The translations under genes were made by a program, and so were the position numbers. This document shows, one piece after another, positions 40,880-49,914 of a stretch of 64,000 nucleotides of DNA (position 1 is the stretch's first letter; the number at the start of each line of letters is the position of its first letter). Location: positions 46,356 through 110,355 of the forward strand of contig JAFWJN010000004.1 in assembly GCA_017514685.1 (NCBI GenBank), written 5' to 3'. The stretch comes from Clostridia bacterium. Lineage in GTDB: Bacteria > Bacillota > Clostridia > Christensenellales > CAG-138. Below the pieces are notes generated by a model. That model saw only the letters and a program-made list of their open reading frames with translations, was not told the DNA's origin and did not search any database.

Positions 40880-41536
40880 ATGGAAAAAATTGGAGAAAGA
40901 TTACTGGTCTGCGGCAGCACTGACGCAGAGAATATACTGCTGATGCCCATGGACCTTCGTGAAATGCAGGACGCTCCCCTCTACGAACAGATGCTGAGCA
41001 ATCAGGCGAAGATCCCTTTTTCCCTTCTCCTGTACCGGATCGACGACTGGAACATGGAACTGTCTCCGTGGCCGGCTCCGCCGGTATACGGAAAAGAACC
41101 TTTTTCCGGAGGAGCGGAACAGACGCTGGAAACGATCCGGAAAGAAGCGGATCCCTTTTTCCAGAACAGAAATGTCCTGATCGGAGGGTACTCCCTGGCC
41201 GGTTTTTTCGCTCTCTGGGCAGCATATCAGACCGATCTGTTCACAGGCGTGGCCGCGGTATCTCCCTCACTCTGGTATCCGGGATGGATCCCGTATGCCG
41301 AAGCGAATCCAATCAGAGCGAAAGCGGTCTATCTCAGCCTCGGGGAAAGGGAAGAGAAAACAAAGCATCCGGTTCTGTCGGCGGTCGGAGACGGCGTCCG
41401 CCGTCAGGAAGAGTTGCTGAAAAAGAGCGACGTTTTGACCACACTGGAATGGAATCCGGGCGGACACTTTCAGGATCCGGTGCAAAGAACGGTGAAGGGA
41501 TTCTTCTGGCTTTTGAACACACTTTCGGAAAAATGA
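40880..41536 (+). CDS. Alpha/beta hydrolase-fold protein
   Basis: The 218-residue protein has a nucleophile elbow GGYSLAG with S105, followed by AAVSPSLWYPGW, and near the end NPGGHFQDP with a candidate catalytic His. The elbow and SPSLWYPG resemble the upstream esterase (AALSPVLWYG), suggesting an old tandem duplication with strong divergence. The long acidic N-terminal part has no recognised domain. No ideal terminator follows, only a weak CGGTTG/CAACCG hairpin near 41551. Confidence 0.75.
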   Translation: MEKIGERLLVCGSTDAENILLMPMDLREMQDAPLYEQMLSNQAKIPFSLLLYRIDDWNMELSPWPAPPVYGKEPFSGGAEQTLETIRKEADPFFQNRNVLIGGYSLAGFFALWAAYQTDLFTGVAAVSPSLWYPGWIPYAEANPIRAKAVYLSLGEREEKTKHPVLSAVGDGVRRQEELLKKSDVLTTLEWNPGGHFQDPVQRTVKGFFWLLNTLSEK

Positions 41537-41681
41537 TGCTCAAAGCGGTTGCTTTGCCGGATTCAACCGGAAAAAACAACTGATGGTAGGAAGAGTTTTT
41601 GCAGGAGTCGATTCCTTCTTTTGCCTCAAGATGGTATCATAAGGGCAGCAGAAAAAACGGGGGCCCTCATGAAGGGAATTT

Positions 41682-42989
41682 ATGACAATGGATGAGAATC
41701 TGAAAATAAAAAATGTTTTTACCAACCGGAATTACAGGCTCGTTTTTTTCGGAGCGCTGGTTTCGGAGATGGGAAGCGTTCTGTATAGTTTTGCGGTCAG
41801 TTTCTATATCCTGGAGATCAGCGGAAACAATGCCTTTCTGCAGGGTTTGTATCTGGCAATCTGCGGAATCGTTCTGCTGCTGTTCACCCCGGTGGGCGGG
41901 GTAATAGGAGACCGGTATCACAGAGGAAAGATCATGTTCCTCTGTGACTATCTCAAAGGCGGGATTATTGTCGCAGCAGCTGTTATGATGATGCTTTTAC
42001 CGGAACCCGGTGCACACATTGCGATCCTGTTCGTTTCCGGAATCATAGGCAACGCGGTCAGCGGAGTCTTTTCACCGGCTGCCGGAGCGATCCTGCCGAA
42101 AATCGTGGAGATGGAGCAGATTCAGCAGGGCAACGCGTATTTTTCTGTCCGGAGCTCTCTGCAGAGTATCTTCGGGGTCGTCCTTGCCGGAATTCTGTAT
42201 GCGGCGCTGCCGATCAATCTGCTGTTTATCATTGTCGGAATCTGTTATGTTCTTTCCGGTGTTTCGGAAATGTTCATCCGGTATGAACATGTACCGTCAG
42301 AAGAAAGACTGACCATCCGCCTTGCACTGTCGGACATGAAGGACGGACTTTTCTATCTGAGACAGAAGAAGGAGATCCTCGCCATGATGGTGGCGGCTTT
42401 GTTTATCAACTTCTTTGCGTCTCCGATCTGGGGCAATTTTATTCCCTATTTTATCAAAACGGACATCGCTCCGGCACCTTCTTATCTGTTTGACCGGCTG
42501 CTGACACCGGAACTGTGGTCGTCAGTCTTCAGCGTGCTGATGGGAATCAGTTCTCTTCTGGCGTCGATTCTGATCAGCGGAGGAAAGCCGCGGGAAAAAG
42601 TCGGTCATCTGATCGTACGCAGAATCTGCGGGATGGCGGCAATCATTATTGCATTGACAGCTTCCTATGGAATCCTGGTAAGCGGAAAAGTTTCCCTCAA
42701 TGCATTCCTGCTCCTGTTCTGCCTCGGGTGTTTTCTCATGGGCTTTGTGCTGGTTTTCATTAATATTCCTCTCAATACCGTCCTGATGCGCGTTGTGGAT
42801 GAGAAAATGCTGAGCAAGGTATCCAGTTTCATCAGCGTGCTTTCCCAGGGCTTGGTTCCGATTGCTTCCGTAATTGCCGGAGCTGTGCTGCAAGGCCTTG
42901 GAATCCTATGGCTTCTGATCATTTGCGCGGCGGGCTTTACCGTAACAGCAGTTCTGATGATTTTTAATAAAGATATCAGGAACATCTGA
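41682..42989 (+). CDS. MFS transporter, drug-efflux type
   Basis: The 435-residue membrane protein has about 12 helices. The conserved loop after helix 2 is GGVIGDRYHRGKIMFLCDYLKG, typical of the DHA-type major facilitators, and NRNYRLVFFGALVSEMGSVLYSFAVSFYIL at the start resembles macrolide-efflux-like members. The substrate cannot be read. The ATG at 41682 has AAGGGA 7 bp upstream. A terminator-like hairpin follows. Confidence 0.88.
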   Translation: MTMDENLKIKNVFTNRNYRLVFFGALVSEMGSVLYSFAVSFYILEISGNNAFLQGLYLAICGIVLLLFTPVGGVIGDRYHRGKIMFLCDYLKGGIIVAAAVMMMLLPEPGAHIAILFVSGIIGNAVSGVFSPAAGAILPKIVEMEQIQQGNAYFSVRSSLQSIFGVVLAGILYAALPINLLFIIVGICYVLSGVSEMFIRYEHVPSEERLTIRLALSDMKDGLFYLRQKKEILAMMVAALFINFFASPIWGNFIPYFIKTDIAPAPSYLFDRLLTPELWSSVFSVLMGISSLLASILISGGKPREKVGHLIVRRICGMAAIIIALTASYGILVSGKVSLNAFLLLFCLGCFLMGFVLVFINIPLNTVLMRVVDEKMLSKVSSFISVLSQGLVPIASVIAGAVLQGLGILWLLIICAAGFTVTAVLMIFNKDIRNI

Positions 42990-43013
42990 AAGAGCACAAA
43001 AAGCAGCGGTTGC

Positions 43014-43049
43014 AAAGCACGGCCTGTTTCAAAAGCAGCTGTGCTTTTT
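43014..43049 (+). terminator. Probable terminator after the MFS gene
   Basis: AAAGCAC pairs with GTGCTTT across a 20-base loop, followed by TTC. Neighbouring A-rich arms could lengthen the stem. It lies just upstream of TATAAT (43067-43072), the likely -10 of the next gene. Confidence 0.5.
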
Positions 43050-43129
43050 CGTTGCTTTCTGTTCGATATAATGATAACATGAGATTGCAGCGAATCGGAA
43101 TTTGCAGAATTAACGCAGGGAGTTTTTTT

Positions 43130-43939
43130 ATGAATATCGATGTAAAAAAGCCGGTGGAAAATCCTAAACTTAGCGCCTTGCTTAACGAATTCAAGAATTG
43201 TAATGATACAAACCGTCAGGATCTGCAGGAGAAAATAGCCGAAGAACTCGCGATGAATTCTCATTTGCTTGCGATAGTTGATCTTGACGAAGATAAGATT
43301 GAGAAAAAAGGCGATAATACTGTTGTATTCAAAGAAGGAACACATATCTTTTTTGTAATGATGAAAGATTCAAACGACAGAGATTATCTGGCAGTATATA
43401 CAGATTGGAAAGAGATCGGAAAGAGCGGAGAGTATGATAATACCAAGGTTAATACATTCATTCTTTCTTTTGATGATATGGCCGCTATCACGAAAGGCAA
43501 AGCAGGCATTGTAATAAACCCATTCAGTGATAAATATGTGATTTCGCCCGAAAATGTCAATCACATGAAAAAACATAAGGATATTGTAACGAAAGGTTAT
43601 TCAGAAAACGTAGTTGAGAAAGACACAGCCGTAAAAATTGGCGATCCGGCAGATTATCCGACAGAAATGGTTGAAGCGATTAAAGCATACGCAAAGACAA
43701 ATAAGAGTATCATTTCAATCTGGTTAAAGCTGATGATCAGGGAAAATGAGAAGAGCTTTTTGCTGATTGTCGATTTTAAAGGCGATATGAATGCAGCGTT
43801 TTCGTCAATCGCTAAGGTAGCTAACATGCATAATCATAGTGGATTGCCGATTGATATGATTCCCTTTGCGGATACATTTGGTCAAAGTGCAGCCAGAGGA
43901 GAACCATTTTACAAACGAAAGAAAGGATTGTTTTGGTAA
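43130..43939 (+). CDS. SseB-like protein (enhanced serine sensitivity family)
   Basis: The 269-residue protein has an N-terminal SseB domain (LLAIVDLDED, YLAVYTDWKEIGK, AGIVINPFSD) and a C-terminal SseB_C-like domain ending in GLPIDMIPFADTFGQSAARGEPFYKR. The start at 43130 (MNIDVKKP) is preferred because CAGGGAG precedes it and the upstream frame overlaps the promoter. SseB proteins have no settled function; they occur in secretion and polymorphic-toxin neighbourhoods. Base composition is visibly more AT-rich than the flanks, as in the next gene, suggesting the pair arrived together. Confidence 0.85.
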   Translation: MNIDVKKPVENPKLSALLNEFKNCNDTNRQDLQEKIAEELAMNSHLLAIVDLDEDKIEKKGDNTVVFKEGTHIFFVMMKDSNDRDYLAVYTDWKEIGKSGEYDNTKVNTFILSFDDMAAITKGKAGIVINPFSDKYVISPENVNHMKKHKDIVTKGYSENVVEKDTAVKIGDPADYPTEMVEAIKAYAKTNKSIISIWLKLMIRENEKSFLLIVDFKGDMNAAFSSIAKVANMHNHSGLPIDMIPFADTFGQSAARGEPFYKRKKGLFW

Positions 43940-43958
43940 TCATCGAAAGGAAATCATT

Positions 43959-44657
43959 ATGGATACATTAGATAATAATAAAAGAAAAGAAACAACTGCA
44001 GAAGACGGAAGAAAAGCAATTGAAATTGAAGTGCCGGATGATGATGCGGTCAGTGCTGTCGGTTGGGATGCGATAACTGCTGAATGCTTAAGAAGATATC
44101 CAAATCAGAAAGAGCCTAAGCACTATGGTACCGTTCATCCATGGTATTTAGGCGGTCCTGATCCGCTTGATGGAATGGATGTATATGACGGAGGAGATTA
44201 TTGGCATTTTGTGACATATGGTTTGTCTGAATTATACGACAAAGTAAGTGAAGATCCCGAGTGGAGCGGATATGGAATGGAATTCACTTATAAACTGAAA
44301 AAAGACACTTATGATGATTTGGAGAAGGAAATAAGTTGTGTTTGGAACATATTACAGACGATTGCTAAAATTACTTTTTCCAACGGAACGTTGTTTCTGG
44401 CAAATCAAATGATATATACAGGGCAAACTGAAGGGATTGATGCAAAACAAAAATCTAAGCTAACAGGGTTTATAACAATTCCCGATACAGAATTAAACAC
44501 AATTGAGACCCCCAATGGCAGAGTTGAATTTGTGGAATTCATTGGCGCAACGAACGAAGAACTCTTAGCAATCAAAAACAGAGAGATAAACGTTCAAAGC
44601 CTGTATGAAAAGATAGGCAGCGATATAACAGATTATAATCGTGATTCAGTTATCTAA
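43959..44657 (+). CDS. Suppressor-of-fused (SUFU) domain protein
   Basis: The 232-residue protein matches the bacterial SUFU pattern: WDAITAECLRRYP, the HYGTVHPWYLGGPDPLDGM region, YWHFVTYGLSELY, SGYGMEFTYKL and the late ITIPDTELNTI. Bacterial SUFU proteins often act as immunity proteins against polymorphic toxins. No toxin gene is seen here, so it could be an orphan immunity gene. AAGGAAATC precedes the ATG. It lies 19 bp after the SseB gene and shares its AT-rich composition. A T-less hairpin GATAAAT/ATTTATC (44714-44731) follows. Confidence 0.85.
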   Translation: MDTLDNNKRKETTAEDGRKAIEIEVPDDDAVSAVGWDAITAECLRRYPNQKEPKHYGTVHPWYLGGPDPLDGMDVYDGGDYWHFVTYGLSELYDKVSEDPEWSGYGMEFTYKLKKDTYDDLEKEISCVWNILQTIAKITFSNGTLFLANQMIYTGQTEGIDAKQKSKLTGFITIPDTELNTIETPNGRVEFVEFIGATNEELLAIKNREINVQSLYEKIGSDITDYNRDSVI

Positions 44658-44850
44658 ATATTATAGAAGAGAAAACAAACAACTGTTTGCCGTGGATCAA
44701 AGGGTAACACATAGATAAATCACTATTTATCGGAAACTGGAAAAATTTGATGCATTCGGAATTGCAGATGCATATGGGTGATACCGGTTTTGGCCAGTCA
44801 TTCTTATGATAGAAACGCGAATCGTTACTGAGGAGTCAAAGGAGGAGAGC

Positions 44851-45723
44851 ATGAAGCGAATCATTGCATACATTCTGGCATTTTGCGCCGTTTTTTCTCT
44901 TATCGGGTGCGGAAAAGGAGACGACAAATCTTCCGATGACCCCAAGGCCTTGGAGAATATCGTCGAGGAGATCGCGGTGGATTACGGCACTTACGGTTCT
45001 GAAGCAAAAGACAGGATCGGTCAGCTTTTGAAGGATCTGTCGGATGCAGATGAGGGCATAGGATCACGGTGGAAGGAAATCATGGATTTGTGGAGTTCTG
45101 ATGAACTCGGCCGGCCGCTCCACTATGATATCCTGCCGGACGGTCTCCCGGATACGGACGAACTTTGCATCGTTGTCCTCGGTTTTCAGCTGAATCCCGA
45201 CGGAACAATGAGGCAGGAACTGATCGAACGCCTTACCGTTGCTCTGGAAAGTGCGAAGAAGTATCCGAGCGCATATATTGTCTGCACGGGAGGCGGAACT
45301 GCTTCCGAGAACGAATCCGCTTCGGAAGCCGGTGAAATGGCAAAGTGGCTGATCGGGCAGGGCGTTGAGAAGAACCGTGTCATCGTGGAAGACAATTCCA
45401 TCACAACCGCCCAGAATGCCATCTTCACCTATGACATCCTGACGTCTCTCTATCCGTCCGTAAAGAAACTTGCGATCGTGTCGAGCGATTACCACATCGC
45501 GACCGGAGAACTGCTTTTCAAAGCCGAATCAATTCTCAGGGCAAATGCGCCGGGCAATGAAAAACTTGAAGTGATTTCCAACGCCGCCTGGAAAGCCCCT
45601 TCCGGGTCACTCTCGGCCATGTTCCAGGCCGGAGCGCTCATAGAGTTGTTCGGAGACATCGAAACAGCTTTCGATATTTATTATGATAATTATGACATTC
45701 ACAGTCTGCCGCCGCTTCATTGA
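44851..45723 (+). CDS. DUF218 (YdcF/SanA-like) lipoprotein
   Basis: The 290-residue protein has a lipoprotein signal (SLIGC, Cys 20). A helical segment is followed by a DUF218 domain from about 125: IVVLGFQLNPDGTM, RLTVALESAKKYPSAYIVCTGG, ESASEAGEMAKWLIGQGV, VIVEDNSITTAQNAIFTYDIL and AIVSSDYHIATGELLF. DUF218 proteins are linked to envelope and vancomycin tolerance, but the reaction is unknown. The start at 44851 follows GGAGGAGAG; an ATG 45 bp upstream lacks a ribosome site. A NUDIX gene follows after 32 bp. Confidence 0.88.
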   Translation: MKRIIAYILAFCAVFSLIGCGKGDDKSSDDPKALENIVEEIAVDYGTYGSEAKDRIGQLLKDLSDADEGIGSRWKEIMDLWSSDELGRPLHYDILPDGLPDTDELCIVVLGFQLNPDGTMRQELIERLTVALESAKKYPSAYIVCTGGGTASENESASEAGEMAKWLIGQGVEKNRVIVEDNSITTAQNAIFTYDILTSLYPSVKKLAIVSSDYHIATGELLFKAESILRANAPGNEKLEVISNAAWKAPSGSLSAMFQAGALIELFGDIETAFDIYYDNYDIHSLPPLH

Positions 45724-45755
45724 GAAAACCATTCGGAGTTTGATGAGGTAAAAGT

Positions 45756-46217
45756 ATGACAGGATATATGGCAGAAATGCGCAAGTTGGTTGGACACAAA
45801 ACGATTATTCAGTGCGCCGCCAGCATCATTTGTGTTGATGAAAGCGGACGTGTTTTGCTGGGGAAACGTTCGGATAATCACATGTGGGGATATTCAGGTG
45901 GTGCAATTGAAATTGATGAATATGTCGAAGAGTGCGCCAAAAGAGAATTGTTTGAAGAGATGGGGCTGGTCGCAGAAGAACTTGAATTCTTTTGCGTGAA
46001 TTCGGGACCGGAAGCTCATTATATCTACCCAAATGGAGACGAAGTTTCAAACTTCGAAATCGTCTATGTTTGCAGGAAATGGCATGGTGAACCGAAATCT
46101 CAAGACGGCGAAATGGAAGATTTACGGTTTTTTTCAGTCAGTGAAATAGTTCTTTCCGAAATCTCTCCACCAATACGTTCCGTCGTCGAGAAGTATATAT
46201 CACAAGCATACGTGTAG
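45756..46217 (+). CDS. NUDIX hydrolase
   Basis: The 153-residue protein carries a complete Nudix box, GGAIEIDEYVEECAKRELFEEMGL in pattern (G, five residues, E, seven residues, RE-x-x-EE-x-G; about residues 48-71), which binds Mg and cleaves nucleoside diphosphate derivatives. LLGKRSDNHMWGYSGG just before it is typical of MutT-like proteins. The specific substrate is unknown. It is probably co-transcribed with the DUF218 gene. Confidence 0.92.
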   Translation: MTGYMAEMRKLVGHKTIIQCAASIICVDESGRVLLGKRSDNHMWGYSGGAIEIDEYVEECAKRELFEEMGLVAEELEFFCVNSGPEAHYIYPNGDEVSNFEIVYVCRKWHGEPKSQDGEMEDLRFFSVSEIVLSEISPPIRSVVEKYISQAYV

Positions 46218-46307
46218 ATTCCGGTTTGCCGAGATATCATTAGGTTGACGTTTGTGAGAATGGCTTAATAGAAAAACGAATGCTGCAATAATTGAGAGCA
46301 AAACATG

Positions 46308-46347
46308 CCCCTCGTACAAATCGTCAGATTTGCGCGAGGGGTGTTTT
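46308..46347. terminator. Convergent terminator between NUDIX and XRE genes
   Basis: CCCCTCG pairs with CGAGGGG and an inner AAATC with GATTT, followed by TGTTTTC on the plus strand. It can serve both converging genes. Confidence 0.75.
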
Positions 46348-46357
46348 CTCGGATAGT

Positions 46358-46903
46358 CTATACTGTTGTCTCGGGATTCCCGTTTGCTTTGTCAAGATAG
46401 CGTCGAATTACTTTCACCATCTTTTCGTTATGGAAGTTTGCCTCAATTTCGTCCAGATCCACGGTACGTCCCGAAAGGATTCCTTGGATCAGCACCTCCG
46501 CATACATGACTTCTCGGGTCATAGGATCCTTTAGGTAGGTCAAAAGGTCAATATTCATTTTTTCGTTGATTCCCTCGATCATGCCTACGAAAAAAGTACA
46601 GTCTTCACCAAAAAGCTTTCCTATGCTTTCTATATACTGAAAGCCGGTTATAACATCCTCGAGCCTCATAAGTCTGCGCTCGGTTGCCGCGAGACTTCCT
46701 CCGTTGAGCAGCTTATCTGCTGTTGTATTCAGGATATCGCACAAATCGAGAAGAATACCGGTATCGGGAAGTGTATCGCCGTTTTCCCATTTTGAGACGG
46801 CCTGAAAAGAAATGTTCAGCTTCTCTGCCAGTTCTTTCTGCGTCATTCCCGCAGTTTTCCGCAAATGCTGGATATACTGTCCAATTTTCAAAGTGTCCAT
46901 CAT
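46358..46903 (-). CDS. XRE-family helix-turn-helix regulator
   Basis: The 181-residue protein has a classic N-terminal HTH (about 6-62; IGQYIQHLRKTAGMTQKELA, NISFQAVSKWENG, PDTGILLDLCDIL). The C-terminal 115 residues show no known sensor motif and look helical (MNIDLLTYLKDPMTREVMYAEVLI). AAAGGAGT precedes two adjacent ATGs; the first is taken. Targets are unknown and it may act on its own promoter region. Confidence 0.9.
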   Translation of the reverse strand: MMDTLKIGQYIQHLRKTAGMTQKELAEKLNISFQAVSKWENGDTLPDTGILLDLCDILNTTADKLLNGGSLAATERRLMRLEDVITGFQYIESIGKLFGEDCTFFVGMIEGINEKMNIDLLTYLKDPMTREVMYAEVLIQGILSGRTVDLDEIEANFHNEKMVKVIRRYLDKANGNPETTV

Positions 46904-47220
46904 ATACTCCTTTGTTGTTTCTTATTCTTACGGCCCGTGATTACATGATAATACAGGAAAAACGATTCGTAAATAACGAGAAAATTGAGAAAATTCAACT
47001 TTCGGTAGAAAATTCTGGGAAAATCTGTTCGCCCTTTTGAAACGCGCAGGCGCTGCAGAAATGACATCACATCTAACGATTGCAAAAAAGCTCCTCATAT
47101 GAAGAGGAGCTTTTGAGCTGGATGACTGAAAAGCCGGTGCCATCTGTTTCACTGTCTGCTTTCGGCTGTCCACAGGAAAGGATAGCCGTAGGGCATCAGC
47201 GTTGAATTTTTGGAGAATAC
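46904..47220. other. Intergenic region with a minus-strand terminator
   Basis: The left half is AT-rich and holds the promoter region of the XRE gene, with a possible -10 TATTAT on the minus strand near 46950 but no convincing -35. At 47084-47114 a hairpin (AAAAAGCTCCTC / GAGGAGCTTTT arms) has a T6 run on the minus strand and terminates the hydrolase-carboxypeptidase operon. I see no gene in the remaining 100 bp. Confidence 0.6.
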
Positions 47221-47967
47221 TTATGCTTCCTTCAGAAGATTCCTGATTGTCTGCACATATTCGCCGGGATGATTGATGGAGAATTCACCGTGATATAAGC
47301 CCGGAATCAAGTTTTTTCTGCTGTTTGGAACAGCCCCGGCAATCGCGTCCAAAGAACGTAGAATCTGACCGGTTTCCTTCGCTCCCGCATAGAGGTGGAG
47401 CAATGCGCTTGTTTCGGAAAGAGACGGCTTAAGGGAATATGAAGTGTTTGCCTTCATGAATGCAATCATATCACTCTTTTTGATTGCGCAGGTATCGCGA
47501 TAATAATCCTCAAACAGGGATGGCTGCATATGGAGAGATTGGAACTGCATCATTGCAAAGGATCTGTTTCGGATGAGTCCGTAGCTGCTGCCGAACGCCG
47601 GACCGATCAGAGCGTTTGTGATTCTGGAAGGAAGGACTGCCGCACTTTCCACGATTGCGAAGCGGCAGAGATCTTTCCTCTGTGAGAGCATTTCCAAAAG
47701 CACCTGTCCTCCGAGAGACAATCCTCCGATCAGCAGAACGTTTCCGCCAAGGTGTTCATCAATGAACGCAATGATTTCCGCGGTGTTGTCTTCGATGGTG
47801 GTAAACGGACGGTCACTTCCCGCGTGACCATCCAGAATCGGCAAAATGACATGATAATCCGACTGAAGATCCTGCGCTTCCTCCCGGTAATTCCACCAGG
47901 ATAATCCTCCGCCGTGCAGAAGCAGGATCGTTTCGGAGTTCCCTGCACCGTACTCTATATACCGCAT
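47221..47967 (-). CDS. Alpha/beta-fold hydrolase
   Basis: The 248-residue protein has the oxyanion-hole motif LLLHGGGLSWWNY, the nucleophile elbow GGLSLGG with S84, and a late His in GLYHGEF. It is of the general alpha/beta hydrolase type (esterase, thioesterase or lactonase); the substrate is not predictable. It lies 25 bp after the M32 carboxypeptidase and is probably the second gene of that operon. The minus-strand terminator at 47084-47114 ends it. Confidence 0.88.
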   Translation of the reverse strand: MRYIEYGAGNSETILLLHGGGLSWWNYREEAQDLQSDYHVILPILDGHAGSDRPFTTIEDNTAEIIAFIDEHLGGNVLLIGGLSLGGQVLLEMLSQRKDLCRFAIVESAAVLPSRITNALIGPAFGSSYGLIRNRSFAMMQFQSLHMQPSLFEDYYRDTCAIKKSDMIAFMKANTSYSLKPSLSETSALLHLYAGAKETGQILRSLDAIAGAVPNSRKNLIPGLYHGEFSINHPGEYVQTIRNLLKEA

Positions 47968-47992
47968 AAGCCGATTCCCTCTTTCAGCGCTC

Positions 47993-49501
47993 TCAGGAAA
48001 GATGATACAGTCCGGAGAATTTTGCTGTCAGATACTTCGTATAGTAGGAAGGATCAAACGGAGCGCCGAAAGCCTGTTCCATCAGATCTTTCGGGTCAAG
48101 ACGGCAGCCGTACCGATAGATCCGTTCTGTCAGCCAGTCCATGATCGGCTGCAGATTTCCTTCTTTAACGAATGCCCAGATGTCCAGCTCCTGTTCCATT
48201 TTAGCCAGAAGCTGCGCGCCGTAAGCGCTTCCGATGGCATAAGAGGGGAAGTAACCGAAACTGCCGCCGGACCAGTGGGAATCCTGCAATACGCCGTGTG
48301 TATCGTCCGGAACTTCGACGCCGAGATACTCACGGTACAGTTTATTCCATGCCTCCGGAAGGTCGCAGGCTTTCAAAGACCCGTCAAACAGCTTCTTTTC
48401 CAGCTCATAACGGACCATGACATGGAGCGCATAGGTCAGTTCGTCCGCTTCCGTGCGGATCAGGGACGGTTCCGCCTTGTTGACGGCAAGGTAGAACATA
48501 TGCGGGGTGACGCCTTCCAGCTGTGCGGGGAACAGTTCCTTCAGTTTTGGGAAGATGGATTCAATGAACGGCTCGCTCCGGCCGATGATGTTTTCATAGA
48601 AACGGGACTGGGATTCATGCACGCCCATGCTGACGCCGGTCCCGAGAGGGGAACGGGCGATTTCATCCGCGATGTTCAGCTCATAAGTGGCATGACCGGC
48701 TTCGTGGATAACACTGTACATAGAGCTCTGCATCGCGTTCTCATAGTAATGGGTGGTGATGCGGACATCATTCTTCGTAAAGTCGGTTGTAAACGGATGT
48801 TCTACCTCTCCGCATGCGGTACGCTCGGGATCCATGCGCATGACTTGCATGAGATAGCGGGTCAGTTCGCGCTGCTTGTCAAGCGGATAGGGCTGATCCA
48901 GAAATGATGTATCCGGCTGGTAGCCGTTTTTCTGAATCGCTTCAATCAGGGGAACAAGCGCGGAGCGCACCTGCAGGAAGAACCGGTCAGCGGTCTCGGT
49001 CGTAAGCCCTTTCTCGTACTGATCGAGCAGGGTATCGTAAACCGGCGCGTCGGGCTTATAGTAAAGAGCAAAACGTTTTGTCGTTTCGATCAGCTTTTCC
49101 AGATGGGGAAGGAATGAGGCAAAGTCATTGTTGAGCTTGGCCTTCTGCCAGGCATTGAAAGCAGCCGTCTGATCGATCTGCGCCTGAACGTATTCGTCCA
49201 CGGGAATACAGGCGATGCGTTCCCGTTCTTCATTGGTGCGTTTTGCTTCGCAGAGCGTGATTTCGTCGACCTCGTCCGGATGGAGAAGGATCTCATTCAT
49301 CGCGGACAGGAACGATTCATCTGTCTGAAGCCGGTATTCCGCTTCGGAAAGCAGGCCGAGTGTATCTCCGACCAGTTCCGCCGCGGCGGGGGGCATGACC
49401 GTTTCCATGTCGTAGTACATGATGCCCATGGCGTGTCCGTAGGCACGGATTTTTTCCAGCTGTTCTTTGAAGAGCCGGATGCTGTCTTCAATGGAATTCA
49501 T
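47993..49501 (-). CDS. M32-family metallocarboxypeptidase (carboxypeptidase Taq)
   Basis: The 502-residue protein has the zinc site H266-E267-A-G-H270 in SVIHEAGHATYE. Other family signatures are GMGVHESQSRFYEN (about 295-310), GVTPHMFY, IRTEADELTYALHVMVRYELEK and DTHGVLQDSHWSGGSFGYFPSYAIGS. M32 enzymes remove C-terminal residues from cytoplasmic peptides. AAGGAGA precedes the ATG and a consensus-type promoter with an overlapping palindrome lies upstream. Confidence 0.96.
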   Translation of the reverse strand: MNSIEDSIRLFKEQLEKIRAYGHAMGIMYYDMETVMPPAAAELVGDTLGLLSEAEYRLQTDESFLSAMNEILLHPDEVDEITLCEAKRTNEERERIACIPVDEYVQAQIDQTAAFNAWQKAKLNNDFASFLPHLEKLIETTKRFALYYKPDAPVYDTLLDQYEKGLTTETADRFFLQVRSALVPLIEAIQKNGYQPDTSFLDQPYPLDKQRELTRYLMQVMRMDPERTACGEVEHPFTTDFTKNDVRITTHYYENAMQSSMYSVIHEAGHATYELNIADEIARSPLGTGVSMGVHESQSRFYENIIGRSEPFIESIFPKLKELFPAQLEGVTPHMFYLAVNKAEPSLIRTEADELTYALHVMVRYELEKKLFDGSLKACDLPEAWNKLYREYLGVEVPDDTHGVLQDSHWSGGSFGYFPSYAIGSAYGAQLLAKMEQELDIWAFVKEGNLQPIMDWLTERIYRYGCRLDPKDLMEQAFGAPFDPSYYTKYLTAKFSGLYHLS

Positions 49502-49526
49502 AGCAGTCTCCTTCAGGTTTTTCTAT

Positions 49527-49560
49527 CCGATATTCTATCGGAAAAGAAAACAGATGTCAA
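49527..49560 (-). promoter_or_regulatory. Promoter of the carboxypeptidase operon with a palindrome over the -10
   Basis: On the minus strand TTGACA (49560-49555), a 17-bp spacer and TAGAAT (49537-49532) form a near-consensus promoter. The perfect palindrome CCGATA-TTC-TATCGG (49527-49541) covers the -10 and could be a repressor site or an mRNA 5' hairpin. Confidence 0.7.
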
Positions 49561-49914
49561 TTTTCCGGGAACAGGACAGGCGTCTGCGCGGGAGAGAAAA
49601 GCACGGAATGCGGCAGTTCGGGATGATTCTCCGGGATTACCTGTATATTACGTGAAGTTCGCAATTTTTCTACATTTTCCGGGAGGTTTGGTTCTTCCTT
49701 TCGGGTCATAATTTGTGCATAATATATGATAAATAATCTTGGATAAAAAGACTTCACCGGCTCCGTTACGAAGACAATGTCCGGAAAAAGCAAAGGCTGT
49801 GTTGTTCAGAAACAAGATTGTGAGTTATGTGTTGCATGAGAACTGCAGATTGAGTACAAGATAATATGGATACAATTAAAAAGAGAACCTGATGTCAGGT
49901 TTTTTAGGAGAACG
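49561..49914. other. Intergenic region upstream of the MacAB-like operon, with a leader hairpin
   Basis: No coding sequence is evident. The sequence becomes AT-rich after 49660. Several -10-like boxes (TATGAT near 49725, GATAAT and TACAAT near 49862-49874) occur, but none has a good -35. At 49886-49905 AACCTGA pairs with TCAGGTT (2-base loop) and is followed by six T's, directly before the AGGAG site of the exporter gene. This looks like an intrinsic terminator or attenuator in the leader. Confidence 0.5.

Noticed and set aside
44714-44731. GATAAAT/ATTTATC hairpin after the SUFU gene as a terminator
   Set aside because: It is AT-only in its stem and lacks a following T run, so it is noted only in passing.
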